Origin: Adiantum capillus-veneris
Lineage: Eukaryota > Streptophyta > Polypodiopsida > Polypodiales > Pteridaceae
Assembly: GCA_014529385.2 (NCBI GenBank)
Contig: CM043970.1
Coordinates: 44,436,779 to 44,500,778, forward strand
Length of the DNA: 64,000 nt
Direction of reading: 5' to 3'
Positions 11,548 through 23,929 of the stretch are shown piece by piece (positions within the stretch are counted from its first letter, which is position 1; the number at the start of each line of letters is the position of its first letter). The notes below the pieces were generated by a model. It was not told the origin of the DNA, did no database searches, and saw nothing but the letters and a program-made list of their open reading frames with translations. The position numbers and the translations under genes are program-made.

Positions 11548-13858
11548 ATGGCACACCTTCCACAGTCACCCACAATTGTTGAGCAGCTTGCCAATCTGCA
11601 ACAATCTCTCACATATGAACACATGCAAAGACAAGAGCTTGAAGATAAATAATTACATTCTCCATGCATAGAATCTACATCGGCACCCAAGCAAAACAAA
11701 ATTAGCAAAAAAGCCTTCACATTCAAGGATTTTGATGGCACTAAAGATGCTAGCACGGTTCTAGCATGGGTTAGTCAATTAGATGACTATTTTCATGATG
11801 AAGACTTTCCCAAACGTGAAATGGTAAAATGTGCATCAAATCATCTCACCGGTAGCACTGCAGTGTGGTGGAACGCCACCAAACAGTACAGAAAAAGACC
11901 ACGTACCTGGCATGCATTCAAAAAGCTATTTTTACCTCAATTTTTTCCCACATAGTATAAAGCTAAAGCACGATGCCAATGGGATTTAATTTGATAGGGT
12001 CAGAATGAAGATGTCTAATTGCAAGCTATTGAACATGTCAACCGCAGGAAATTCAAGCGTAAATATATCTCTGGCTTAGCACTACAAATTGGTGTTGTGG
12101 TAGATATGTTTGAACCGGATTCTTTGTCAAAGTCTATTAAGTTGGCCCTTAATGCGAAGAAGAAGAAAGGTGGACAACCGTAAGTTGTAACAAGAGAGCT
12201 TCTTTCCCTTCTAACTTTGATAGGAACAAACATCAAAACCGTACCTTTTTCAAGAGAAGCAGATTTCACAATTCTGCTACAACTTCTCAACCTCATATAA
12301 ATAACAACAACAACACGCATCAACGAGGCAGCCAAACTTCTTTCAACCAACGTCTTGCTCAAAACTCTAATGGTAATAAAAATGTGAAGTGTTTTAAATG
12401 TTTTCAATATGGTCACTATGCAAATAAGTGCCCAAAAGTCCTGCTAAGACAAATGGCCAATCCAATGGCCAATTTAATGTAAAATCACTTGAAATCCAAG
12501 CCCCAAACCCTTCAACAACAACCGCCCCAACGGTGCTACTGTTAACCCCATCAAAGATGCTAATCATGACGATAATGAAGTGGAAGCTAATTATGGTGAG
12601 GGATATGATCCTGAATATGATCACGATGACAACCCATCTTCAAGTACTCCTATATCTTCTCACACTTTGTTTAAAGTGCAAGGCACAGTCAAGGGTGAAG
12701 GTGTCACCATTCTTTTAGACGATGGCAGTAGCCATGATTTTATTCTACACGATTGGCACAAACAACTCTCTGTCTCTCTCTCAAATTTCTTCACCTCACA
12801 AAGTCAAAACTGTTTTCAACAATCAACATTTTAATTTCAAAACCCAAGTCACTTGAAGTTTGCATTGGTGAATTTGCACAAACACGTACATTTTTGGTAG
12901 CACCATTGCATGGTCTTGATATGATCTTGGGAATGACATTTTGTCATGAATTTGATCTGTTGATTAATTATAAAACACATACCATGTCTCTCACTCATAA
13001 TTACCGTGTAAATCCAACTTCACACAGGGAGATACAAACTCAAATCATTGGCTTGTTTGATCGAGGACTTATAAGACCTAGTAGTTCACCATATGGAGCT
13101 TTAATACTTCTTGTTAAGAAGAAAAATGGGACTTTTCATATGTATATTGACTACAAGGTTTTAATCAAGATCGCCATCAAGAATAGGTTTCCTATTCCTA
13201 GACTCAACGATCTATTAGACAAACTAAAAGGGGCAAACATCTTTAGCAAAATTGACATCAAATCAGGGTATCACGAGGTCAAAATGTTTGATCAAGATGT
13301 CTACAAAACTGCTTTCAGAACACAAACGGGACACTATGAATTCCTTATCATGCCATTTGGTTTGACAAATACACCAGCCACATTTGGTTGGACAAATACA
13401 CCAGCCACATTCGCACGCATGATGAACAAAATTTTCATTGACCATTAAGATTTTGTGATTGTATTCTTTGATGGCATTCTTGTATTCATTTAGTGAATCC
13501 AAACAAGAACATAAACAGCATTTAACTCGTGAATTTCAATTGCTTGCGCACAACCACTTATATCTAAATCCTAAAAAGAGTTCAATTTTCCAATCTGAAA
13601 TTGAGTATTTGGGACACATTGTATCGGGCAAGGGAATCCATGTAGACCCTAAGAAAATTGAAGCCATTCAATCATGGCCTAGACCCAAAACATTTCATGA
13701 ACTTCATTCTTTTATCGGCCTATGCAGTTATTATAGGAAGTTTGCACGTAACTTTGCTTACAAATCTCATTACCTCACTCTCCTCTTAAAGAAAATTCTC
13801 CTTATGTATGGACTGATTCACAAGAAAGTTACTTTAATGCACTGAAGCTTACTCATTC
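11548..13858 (+). pseudogene. Ty3/gypsy gag-protease-reverse transcriptase, decayed
   Basis: Starts at ATG 11548. The gag part has FKDFDGTKDASTVLAW, VWWNAT and KKLFLPQFF (about 11715-11950) and a zinc knuckle CFKCFQYGHYANKC near 12390. The protease reads [10 protein letters not shown] (12715), with DDGS where DSGS or DTGS is usual. The reverse transcriptase has [20 protein letters not shown] and [12 protein letters not shown] (13080-13385). The catalytic box reads VFFDGILV, so the YxDD aspartates are partly lost. After a frameshift the thumb reads YLGHIVSGKGIHVDPKKIEAI and GLCSYYRKFARNF (13600-13760). RNase H and integrase are missing. A 27-bp internal duplication repeats TNTPATF. Copy 2 at 55381-56580 shares these features. 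Confidence 0.85.
13358..13411 (+). repeat. 27-bp tandem duplication inside RT motif
   Basis: The segment encoding GLTNTPATF is followed by a near-identical copy encoding GWTNTPATF, period 27 bp. The same duplication is in the paralogue near 56070-56125, so it predates the segmental duplication. Confidence 0.85.
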
Positions 13859-14502
13859 TTCTCAGCTTCCACTCTTTGTTCCTCGCTACCTCTAGTGCAT
13901 CTTCATATGTCCTAGGCTTCTTTAGCTCCACTCTCCAATGTATATTCTCCCAAAGACCAGCCAAGAACCTATCCTTCTTCATCATGTCAGGTGGAGGTAC
14001 TTGTGGTGCTAAGGCCTTGCACATCCTCTTCCATGCCATTGAAAACTTACGTATGTACGCATCTACTGGCTCACCTTCCCTTTGCACCAAACCCTGTACT
14101 TCTTGCCACACTTTTTCAGGATCTTCTGTCTTCACAAACTCCACTTCCAATCCATGTCTTAGATTGTCCCAACTTAATCTCACAGGTGGATCCGCTGCAG
14201 GCAACTCCTCTTCAAATACTTTGGACCAAACTCGTGCATCACTCTTCAAACAAATTTAGAGAAGACATAACATATGTGCCGGATCATGAATCTGAGTGCT
14301 AATGCAGGCAACCTCCATCTTTTCCAAAAAGGCTTCCACATCTTCATCACTTCTTCCATGAAACTCCGGATAAGAGAAAGCCTTGGCTATACAAGTTTTG
14401 ATGCTTTGAGAACCCCTTCTAGCACAAGTGCAAGAACCCAAACCTTTTTACTGGCTCAATCCCCAAAAACTTCAATGGAGCTCATCTTTAGATAAGGACA
14501 AA
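13858..14502 (-). pseudogene. Ty3/gypsy gag fragment, opposite orientation
   Basis: Minus strand. The N-terminal part reads KAFSYPEFHGRSDEDVEAFLEKMEVAC split into short frames (14256-14441). After a stop it continues as ARVWSKVFEEELP, RLSWDNLRHGLEVEF, VDAYIRKFSMAWKRMC and DRFLAGLWENIHWRV (13870-14249). This is a retrotransposon gag domain of the same general type as the gag at 6793-7806. No zinc knuckle is retained, because the frame ends where it meets the plus-strand gypsy fragment. It lies directly downstream, on the minus strand, of the LTR-like and PBS-like sequence at 15411-16650, so it may be the gag of that element. Confidence 0.8.
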
Positions 14503-15410
14503 TACATGCACATCAAATGAGTTTTCATAGTTAATTATTGGAATTACAACAGGCAAAGGGGATTCCAGTATCTCTCTTAATCTTCTTGGCCCGAACATAA
14601 AGACTATGCACTGCTGGAAAAAAATCTTCCTGGACACATTAATATTTATCTAGATTCTTTGTGAAAAATGAAAAAAAGTGAACTGAGGTCCGTTTTGATC
14701 ATCCAATAAAGCCAACCATGCAACTCCCAAGAAGGCACACCTGACTTATTCTCTGATTTTGCCAAAATTTCAGCAGCATAACAGCATAAATGGCTCAAAA
14801 GACCAAAAATCCAGCCATCACAACTTGGAAAATTTTTGGTAGAGTTTCCTCGAAAGTAGAGCAGTAAAAACCAAAAATATAGACTGTATATGTATGCATA
14901 ACCTGCCAACAATAGAAACCAAGCATCAAGTAAAAATCACTTGTATATAGCCTATGGCGAGTTCACAAAAAGGGTGCTCCAGCCACCTGTATCACCAAAA
15001 GGATCTCACATCTGAGAATCCCTCAGCTCAATAAAACCTCACATTAACGACCCTCTCACGAAAGTTTATGCAAATCCCATATAGTCGTCTCAGAAATGAC
15101 TATCTTACAAACCAAGTCTCAGAAATGGCTAGGACTACCAAATACAACCAAGTATGGCTCCACAAAGGCACACAATGGCAGTATCCATAAGTAACGTACA
15201 ATACCAGACAATGCACTCAAACATGCACCAAATGATGCATACCCACGGAAACTCCAAGTGACTCCCACTTGCCAGAGCATCACTCTACTCCAGCTACCTG
15301 TACATGTGTGAATCACCTGTACATGTACATGTACCTATAACCTGTAACCCGTAACCTATAATCTGCAATCTGTACTCCCAAGCTGAAGGTACTCGAAGAA
15401 GATCCTCCGT

Positions 15411-15420
15411 GGGGGCACCA
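15411..15420 (-). other. Candidate primer-binding site
   Basis: On the minus strand the sequence reads TTTTGGTGCCCCCACGGAGG. The inverted copy has TGGTGCCCCAACGGAGG at 63221. Same core as at 5818, 5927 and 36267. Confidence 0.35.
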
Positions 15421-16650
15421 AAAGAATGTGAGCGGGCCAGGATGGAAACACACACAATGCCTCTATGATCACCCGACACACACTCTTGGGATAATACACA
15501 CACACACTATGGGACACCACTCGGTTTACACAACGCACTTGGCCGAGACAAGGAACACACCAATGGAGTGAGAGGAGAGAGACTATCCATTTGCCCACTC
15601 AACACAGAGACACACACACACACACACAAAAACTCAGATCAAAAGAGAAATATTCTTTATTTTTAGATACAATTGATCTTGGTCCAACACCAATGGGGAA
15701 AATAGCTCACACAATATGGATGAAATATGCCAGATACAACTACAAATTTGAGCAAAGGTTTCACTCTCACAGGAGGAACTTACACAGCCAAAATAGCAAA
15801 AAAATAGTGAGAAATTTGGCAAAATAGACAGCGCCATTGCTTTTGGAGCGGCAAACAACCCCAATCTACAATAGCAAAGTGCTCAAATCTGACCTCGGAT
15901 GAGCAGTTGATGGCCAAAACAAGCTCCAAAAACAGCAAAAATTGAGTTGCGGTTGTTCCTCCTCTTCTCTCCACGTTTGTTTTGGTCTTCTCTTAGATTT
16001 ATCAGTGTCCACACTTCACTTTATCCCTTGGGAACCTTTGGCCTTTTAGTTGACCTCAAACAGACCCCGAACAGGCCAAAAATTGGCCACACAAGCATTT
16101 TTGTTACCTTTTTGCATCATCTGCACACCTGGCACTCAACTTTTTCCAATAATGCATCCCCCAACCACGTGAAGTGGCCCACAAATATAGTCCTCATGAT
16201 GACCTTTCTGCATAATCATGACAAGAAAACACCCAAGCTTTGTCCGTACTTATCCATGTGCAAGTCTTGACCCCATTCGACCTCATGTCGCCACTAGATG
16301 CCATCTAATGCACTGGCTTACCTCATGTCATCGGCCCACGGATAGCTTTATTGAGAAGTTTTACGTGCTACCAACTCCTCATTATTAAAGAAAAAACACA
16401 CTCGTACTGGTGATAGTGAAAATCAACGCACTATGTATACGTTGTCCTACATGTACACATGTGGGCCCCACGTAACCACCTGGCTCTGGAAAATAGGCAA
16501 TTATTTTATTCGATGCACCATGTATGGGTATGTACATATGCACAATCACTTCTTCTCAAAAACTCATAACAACGGTCCAGTTGATTCTTTAGTGAGCAAC
16601 TAAGGACAGTTGCTATCCCTCGTGGGAGGGATGTTATAAGACTGGGCACC
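15421..16650 (-). mobile_element. Putative gypsy LTR (minus strand)
   Basis: Inferred. Reading leftward there is an ATCCCTCCC-ACGAGGGAT palindrome near 16640, a degraded TATA box near 15665 (intact as TATATAAA near 62975 in the inverted copy), a GT tract, then a PBS-like TGGTGCCCCC at 15420-15411, a leader and a gag. The ends are not proven and no second LTR is visible. Confidence 0.35.
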
Positions 16651-17165
16651 TTCTTGTTGCATGTGGTTAACTGCATTTGGGATAGCTCGATTAATGGTTA
16701 ATTATGTGCTATCTACTTGAATTTTACTAACATTGAGTGCATGATGGTTTGTAGATTGGAACTCTGGGAGTTGACGAGGAGGCGTCAGCAAGTAATAGTT
16801 CTCAATCATTTTCTCCTAGCATAGTATTCTAGAAATAAGCTACTATGGCTCCTTTGTAAATAGGACAGCGAGAACCCACCCTAAGAGGGTCATACAATAA
16901 CTAGTGTGTACCACTCATAACTAAAGTGTAAAAGAGGGGCCTCCAAATTTGGCACCAATAATAAATCAAAATATCAAATACCAACTCCAAGAGAGGTTGC
17001 GTGGAGTTTGGGAGCCTTTCTTGTGTAGATGTTCTCAATTTTCTATCTCCCCTCTCTTAAGCTATTCTATGTTTGCTGTGTACTCCTTCATTAAATCTAC
17101 ATCTTCTCTTTCATGTTCTTACACCCTCTGACATCTTGTCTCTATCAATTCTATGCTTTTAGAGT
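16651..17165. other. No gene seen
   Basis: Unique-looking spacer between the putative gypsy LTR and the TG tract that borders the 2-kb repeat. Conserved in the inverted copy near 61475-61990. Confidence 0.5.
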
Positions 17166-18818
17166 GTGAGTGTGTGTGTGTGTGTGTGTGTAGCTGTTCT
17201 ATAATAAGTAATAAGACATAACTGAACTTTTTACATTCAAAAGATAACTGGGTTTACAAAAGAGAAATTGATAAGTACAAAAACAACTTAGCCTTAAAAT
17301 TATCTTTGTACAATGTTTGTAAGAATGAAGCCTCATTCCAGTATATAAATAACAAAATAATTTCCCTTGCAGTAAGTGTATGTGTAATCTTTGTGACGGA
17401 CAACTTGCTAAAGCCAAAAAAAACATTTTCCAAGATGGGATAGAGTCCTTACTTGCATCCATCCAAACAAGACAAAAATTCAATTAGCCTTGGATGTGTT
17501 TTACAGGTATCATGAACTATACCAGTTGCTATCTATGTCCATCTTACAAACTATAAAAAAAACTTACAAGCTTTAGTCCAAAGTATTATTTTTTAACAAA
17601 TATTTTCTCTTATTTACTTAAAAGAATCCCAAAGTTCCTTAGTAAAAGAGTATCATTTTGATTAGAAGGTCATCACTCCTTCTAATCCAAGTGTCAAAAT
17701 CCCCCCTTTTTTTCTTTTCAACCATTTTTACCAGTTTATGAAAGCTACATCAAATGAAGTTTATAAAAAGTTTTATTTACAGTTTTTTTTTAAATATCTC
17801 AAGCTCGTTTGGACTTGCTATTATGTTAGATACCTATCATACTGAATGGTCCCCAAATCATCCCTCAATTTGTACATCATTTACCATATACTTCACTTAA
17901 GCCATCCAAGTATCAAGGGGCGCTGCTAAAAACCAGGCCTTATTCCGAATCCATGAAGTTTTCTACGAAAAAAGGACATATTATGTTTAAAGTACTAGCA
18001 TCATAACAATAACAAAAGCTATATTTGGAGCAACATCTGGCCGAGTGAATGAAAAAACAATACTATTCATCATCCTAACCATACCAAAGTACAGGCCAAG
18101 AATTGCCATAGTGTGCACCCGGGTACCATATCCTAATGATGTGTCTGTTTTTTTAAAGGAAAAATCAGTGTGCAGTAGGACACAAAAACATCATCATCCA
18201 CCCAATCCCAATCAATGCGCAGTAAACAAATCCAAACCATGTAAGTATCCATAGCTATTTAATAGTCAAGCTTCTCAAAAAGAAGTGATAGTAACAAGAG
18301 CAACATTCTGATGCTTTCTAAACCACCAAGGTAGGTTCGACATACAGTCAATAGAGTAATGCCAGGTTCAGTACAGCGGCAATAGAATCGTTTTCAAAAG
18401 CCAATGTAAACGTAGAGTAGCTATCAAAAAATCAGAGATTATGAAAGGAAACTTTCGGTATTATACACCCCTTATTTTAACAGTAACCACAGATTAAAAC
18501 GATTACCCCAAAAACCCAGGAGAAGCGAAAGAAATAATGTTGCAATACCATATATAGTCACAGTCCAATAGGGACCATAACCAGGTTTAGAGAGAAAACT
18601 ATATGGAGACCCACAAAACCAAGAACTAGCATCATTACAAAAATGCCCCCTTTCCTCTCTTTTTTTTATTAAAAAAACCTACAACGAAATATGTCTAGGT
18701 AGAGTGGCCAACCTGAGTTACTGTTGTAGCTAGCTCCGTACTTTAGTGTAAAAAAGACACAGGATTCTAGCAGAACATCAAACAACGCTAAGTGAGGGGC
18801 AGAGGTGCGCCTTCACCT

Positions 18819-18827
18819 CTTTATATA
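18819..18827 (-). promoter_or_regulatory. TATA box in 2-kb repeat
   Basis: CTCTATATAAAGAGG on the minus strand, conserved in all three copies (25586-25594 minus and 59713-59721 plus). Confidence 0.55.
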
Positions 18828-19088
18828 GAGGAGGGAGGTGGGCCACCAATCCTTTGTAATGAGTAGAATCAGCATGAGTGGAGAGACTCTTCTTTGGAGA
18901 CAGTGAGGCCGCCTATGTTGCAGGGGAGGTAACCCTAGCGCCTTCACGATCAGTTTTTCCATAGGGTAGTAAACCACTCAACAGACAAACACATATTTCT
19001 AGTGTTATGGACGGGCCAAGTCCCATGGTGTGGACCTTAATAAAGTGAAGCTTTTTAAATGTCATAAGAAGCTAGGGGCTCTTTAAGT

Positions 19089-19200
<112 letters not shown>

Positions 19201-19508
19201 CTTCCCTTTCCCAGGCACCAAACACAATGGGTAGATAGTAGGCCCATTATGAATGGGCCTATTATCTTATAAGAGAAATGATTTTTTTGGATTTTTACAA
19301 CAGGTTTTTTGCTTCCGAAAAAACCGAACTTGTACCTTAACTTGGGATTTCCAATTTTTTATTAAAAGAGTAACATGTTACTTTAAAATTTCAATTGTCA
19401 CTACAAATGGAGATATTTTATTTACTTGAAAAATAGGTACATCATATGTTGCCTTCTATTGAAGCTTATGAAATACAGCAAAAATGGTTCAATATGCTTC
19501 AAAAACCG

Positions 19509-20365
19509 GCATGTTTACAAAAAACACTTGCTAATTGCTTGCCCCCATATTTTGTCTTTGTTGTGGTCCATCAATCCCCTACTAATGATGTAGTTTCCTG
19601 CATCATATTCACAAGATTAGTACAGTTCTACTTCTACATGGCCAATATCTGTGTTTAAAAACTGTTCTATTTTGTGTTTGCATGTGTGTGTATGTGTGTG
19701 TGTGGTAATACGGGTATATTTGACTATCAACATATTGTATGTGTGTGTGTGTGAGTGTATCCTCCATGTCCCAGACGCAAAACACAATGGGTCGATAGTA
19801 GGCCCATCATGAATGGGCCTACTACCTTATAAAAGAAATGATTTTTTTTATGGTCAAAGTGTAACCCAGGCCAATTATGTTGGGTAAGAGATTTTAGAAT
19901 TTGACAAACTATTTCTTTTCAAGTAAAGCCATTAAGGCATGTTTACAAACAACACTTGCTAATTGCTTGCCCCCATATTTTGTCTTTGTTGTGGTCCATC
20001 AATCCCCTGCTAATGATGTAGTTTCCTGCATCATATTCACAAGATTAGTACAGTTCTGCTTCTACATGGCCAATATCTGTGTTTAAAAACTGTTGTATTT
20101 TGTGTTTGCATGTGTGCATATGTGTGTGTGTGGTAATACGGGTATATTTGACTATCAACATATTGTATGTGTGTGTGTGTGAGTGTATCCGCCATGTCCC
20201 AGGCGCCAAACACAATGGGTCGATAGTAGGCCCATCATGAATGGGCCTACTACCTTATAAAAGAAATGATTTTTTTTATGGTCAAAGTGTAACCCAAGCC
20301 AATTATGTTGGGTAAGAGATTTTATAATTTGACAAACTATTTCTTTTCAAGTAAAGCCATTAAGG
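19509..20365. repeat. 428-bp tandem duplication
   Basis: Two near-identical units begin at GGCATGTTTACAAA (19508 and 19936). Each holds the conserved sequence TTGCTTGCCCCCATATT and a hairpin. The inverted copy has one full unit plus a partial one. Confidence 0.85.
19796..19824. repeat. Hairpin TAGTAGGCCCAT / ATGGGCCTACTA, repeated
   Basis: Perfect 12-bp arms around a 5-base loop. An identical hairpin is at 20224-20252, a slightly decayed one at 19236-19264, and inverted copies are near 58790 and 59355. It sits just behind the reverse transcriptase gene. Confidence 0.75.
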
Positions 20366-23300
20366 CAATACTTTTTTATAAGAATGTTTATCTCTTCCCA
20401 GGAAAGGAAGCAGCTAAAGGAAGATTATATGATTAAATAAAACAGGCTGATAGAGGTGTTCAGAGCAGCTTTGTGAGGTCTATTGCTATTCCTCTTAATG
20501 AACTCCAAAGGTGGTAATTTTAGAAGATCTCTTTTCCAAACAAATTTTTGGTCATGTCCTCCTAGACAGGGATTATGAAGGGAGATAGAAAAGTTAAGGA
20601 ATTGTACCGAAGTACAAAAAGCCCCATATGCTGTTGGGAACTCGTGTAGAGAATTAGTTGGTTCAATTTTTAGGCAATCACGATATATGTGGCGGATTCC
20701 CTCATGGAGGGCCCTATTATTGATGCTCAGCACGTCATCCATATATCTGTAAGTGTGTCTAAATAGTGAAAGATTTATACCCCCACTTTTCATGGTATTG
20801 AAAAACCATTTGTATTCAAAGAAGGCTAATTAAATATTACACATTAGTGGAGAGCAGGAGAAGCCCATAGGGATGCCTAGGCATTGTTTAAAACAATGTC
20901 CTCCAGAGAGGATATTGTAGTTATCAAGTACCCATGAAATGTAGAGACCAAGCTTCTCTTCGTTGAAGTGTAAGGGATTTACGGAGTTGGTTTTTTTTAT
21001 CCATCTAGGTTTATTGGAAAGCGATATGTAGAAAAGACTCTTTTTCCTCGCATTACAAAACACCATTTTAATAACCCTTGCTATAACATTCTTAAGGCCA
21101 AGATCACCTTCAAGAGGAATGTTTTCATTGCACTGAGTGATATCTACTGAAAACATATGAAAGATTAGTTTAGGGAGGTTAAGAGAGACCTCCGTAGAGT
21201 TTTTTGCTATCCAAAAGGGGTTGTATTGTATTTGTAAAATGTTGTGGCAGACTTTTTTCTTAGAGGCACAAATTAGCTCAACCTCAGCTAATATTAGGTC
21301 AAGGCATAAAGTGATATCTTTGGTGATATTAGTAAAGATGCCATCAGATATCCATCTGAATTTGTGTTTATGTATCTTATACGTGGGAAAAAGTACTCAT
21401 AGTTTAGTGTCTTGAAGAGTATAGCCTAAATTTTCTAAATGTCTTGAGATATTATTGGTGACTGTTTGTAAGGAGGTGTTGATTTGCACAAATTCCTTAC
21501 CAGAAACTCGAAATTGAGCAGCTCTCCAAGCTAGGTTTTTGCATATGATAGTGGGACGATTAGAGCTTTTATTCAACCCAATGATGAACCAATTATTAGC
21601 TATTTTATGTAACTCAAGAGCAAGTGGTGGTGTTAACCAGGAGTTATCTGAGGATAACCACTTTCTAGGAATTTGTAGGATTTTTATAAAAAAACATTCC
21701 TTCACAAATTTTGTTAAGTCCGGTAGGACTGTCTTCTCGAGTCGGAGAGAATTGATAAGGTCAGTTGGACAGCTAAGTAAAGTTGATAGAGTAAAATGAG
21801 GATTTTTTGGAAAGTTAGGTATGTGATTGAGCCCTTTGGCCAAGATTCTTCACATTGTAACATTACCAATGATGCTAAGATCACACGTACAAACATGCAT
21901 ACCATATGTATCAAAGTTTTTGCAAAATGTAGAAAACTGCCTACATGTACATTCGGGAACCGACTCTTGCCAAAGAAAATCAGACTAGGTTTTTTATGGG
22001 TTGTTGGTATACCCAACCAATGAGTACATTATCGAGCAACTTGTGGTTGCCAAAAAGTAGGTCAAAGCACTCACAAAAAAGAGCTTTAGCTTGTATCCAA
22101 TTGATAAGTTCATTGTGAAAAAGACAGAGTGCATAGATAAAGCCTTGGTTTGGAGCTACTTTGTGGAGGACCCTTTGCCTGTAGGGGCTCGCAGCAACCT
22201 GCGAATTTAACCAAGGATTACATTTCAAGAAAATTCCTGATGGGGGAGTTTTTGCCTCTTCCCCTAGTGTAGCTACGAGATTTACCCCTGTTAGAGGAAG
22301 ACTCTAGGAGTTAAGAAAGAAGTGAAAGATTTGGGAGTAGTAAGATAATTGGGTCTCTTAAGAGCGGCTTGAGTAAGCTAGTGATGATCTTTACACCTTT
22401 GTAGTTGGCATAAGTAGTTAGGTAGATTCCAGGTTCATCAAATTTCAGTTCCTTTAAGATATCCATCATTATCCCACGAAAGATGTTAAAGGCAAATAAG
22501 AGAGAGGTGGAAATCCACAAGCTTTTCGGGGAAGAGTAGGTCAAGATGGTTGAGAGTAAACCAAATGGCATGATTGAACCACATGATGTTGTATTCACAA
22601 GAAGCTTTAGGGTCAAGAAATCTGCAGGCGTATTTAATATAAGTTTTAAAAACATTCCAAATGGATTCGGTGTAGAAGTATGGGTTGCTTTTAGAAAACT
22701 CCATGTTCCCTTTTGTATGAATGTAGAGGCCAGTATTGGAAGGGCATTAGAATGTTCAATGAGATTGAGGTTAAAGGGGGCTTTGATGAGTTCTCCTATG
22801 TTAAGGAATTGTCCACCTTCTAATATTTTGAGTCTCCAAACCTCGATAGTGGAGGCTAGGAGGTTGGCAAGGTAAACCAGGTTTCACTTAAAATAGGTGC
22901 TAAGAAAGCTTTGTTGCGTAGGACCCAAAGCTGATGGTCCATCCCAAAAGACTCAATTTCATTTTGTCTAATCGGTAAGAAAGGAAAAACTTTAGAGATT
23001 TTTTGCACCATTTCCAAAAGGTTGGAGTCATTAAGGGAACAAAAAATACTCTGAAATTCTTTGACGGCTTCAAGCTTTGCACTATCCCTATAAAAGGTAC
23101 CATCAGTTTGTGGGATAACAAGGGTGGCCGGGGCACTGATTAAAGAAGGATTGAGGCCTCATTATTTCTTCAAAAATTTAGATAGATCCGACCCAGAAGA
23201 AGAGAATAGAGCAATTTCCTTTTGGTATTGTATAGAGAGTATGGGAAGTTGGGCTATGTACTGAGAAATCAAATTTACCCCTTCCTTGGAGTCTTTGTCT

Positions 23301-23695
23301 AAGGTAACCAGAACTTTGACCCAATCATTAAATGACAACATGTGTAAGATAGACATTTTTTCGTCTCATGCTAGAGCTGAGTCATATATTAGTTGAGATG
23401 TATCCAAATTGTTAATACATCTGAGGACAAGAGATGTGGCCATAGAGAGGGGCTCAGAGGTTAATTCAAATCCTTGTGAAAGAGCAAGGGTCGGCAATAC
23501 ATCCAAAAAAGTTAAGTAAGGTTATGACTACTTTTTGTAGTAGGTAATACAATCTTTGGCCTTTCTAGCAAGGAAAGGTCGGGTTCTAACTGCCAAGGCA
23601 TTTTTTGATCTATGGTCCTTAAGGTACAACTTAATCTGTTCAAGAATCTTTGTATGATGTTCGGGGTCGTGTTTAACACTCATGCGGGCTGTCAT
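20300..23695 (-). pseudogene. Reverse transcriptase of a Penelope-like element, decayed
   Basis: Minus strand, starting at ATG 23695 (MTARMSVKHDPEHH). The N-terminal 600 or so residues are unrecognised, with PWLNSQVAASPYRQRV near 22215. Then come HVCTCDLSIIGN and KGLNHIPNFP (about 21920-21830) and an NKSSNRPTIICK box (21560). Motif A is FSVDITQCNENIPL (21150) and motif B is GIPMGFSCSPLMCNI (20875-20833). Motif C is YRYMDDVLSIN (20755), with the catalytic aspartates intact. Then VQFLNFSISL (20600) and KRNSNRPHKAA (20480), and a thumb helix WEEINILIKKYC after a stop. This order matches Penelope-like RTs rather than LTR or LINE RTs; closeness to the Naiad/Chlamys group is a guess. I found no GIY-YIG endonuclease. 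There are many frameshifts. Confidence 0.7.
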
Positions 23696-23862
23696 TCTAG
23701 AAGGTTTCTGCTCTTGAAAGGAAATGTATAAACAATATGTTAGTTACAGTAGGTTGGGCCTACAAACCTTAAACCGCCAAAGTCAAAGACTATAATAGCC
23801 ATGAGCAGGAGATCAGAAACATAATCTAGTGAAGGATCACCTAATGCCAATCAACCAGTCAA

Positions 23863-23901
23863 GGGATCGTAGACTATGGTTCCAACATAGCCTACGATCC
23901 C
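23863..23901 (-). repeat. 16-bp-arm hairpin in 5' leader of RT element
   Basis: GGGATCGTAGACTATG (23863-23878) pairs with CATAGCCTACGATCCC (23886-23901), 15 of 16 positions, 7-base loop. It lies between the 2-kb repeat and the first ATG of the RT gene. Confidence 0.7.
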
Positions 23902-23929
23902 GGTTTCTTCATAGAGTAAAAAAACCTTA

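Larger units (their letters stand above)
12661..14549. repeat. Duplicated gypsy block (paired with 55381-57266)
   Basis: The two blocks align end to end and in the same orientation, including the junction between a plus-strand pol and a minus-strand gag. The left edge of copy 2 is fused directly to sequence matching 4629. The right edges diverge after a shared GGAATTACAA. Confidence 0.9.

Noticed and set aside
18045-18254. Small frame conserved among the three 2-kb repeats
   Set aside because: Conservation is explained by the repeat itself. It lies opposite to the presumed transcript and has no domain.
20300-23695. GIY-YIG endonuclease domain in the RT element
   Set aside because: No GIY...YIG pair found on either side of the RT in any frame I read. 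It may be absent or too decayed.
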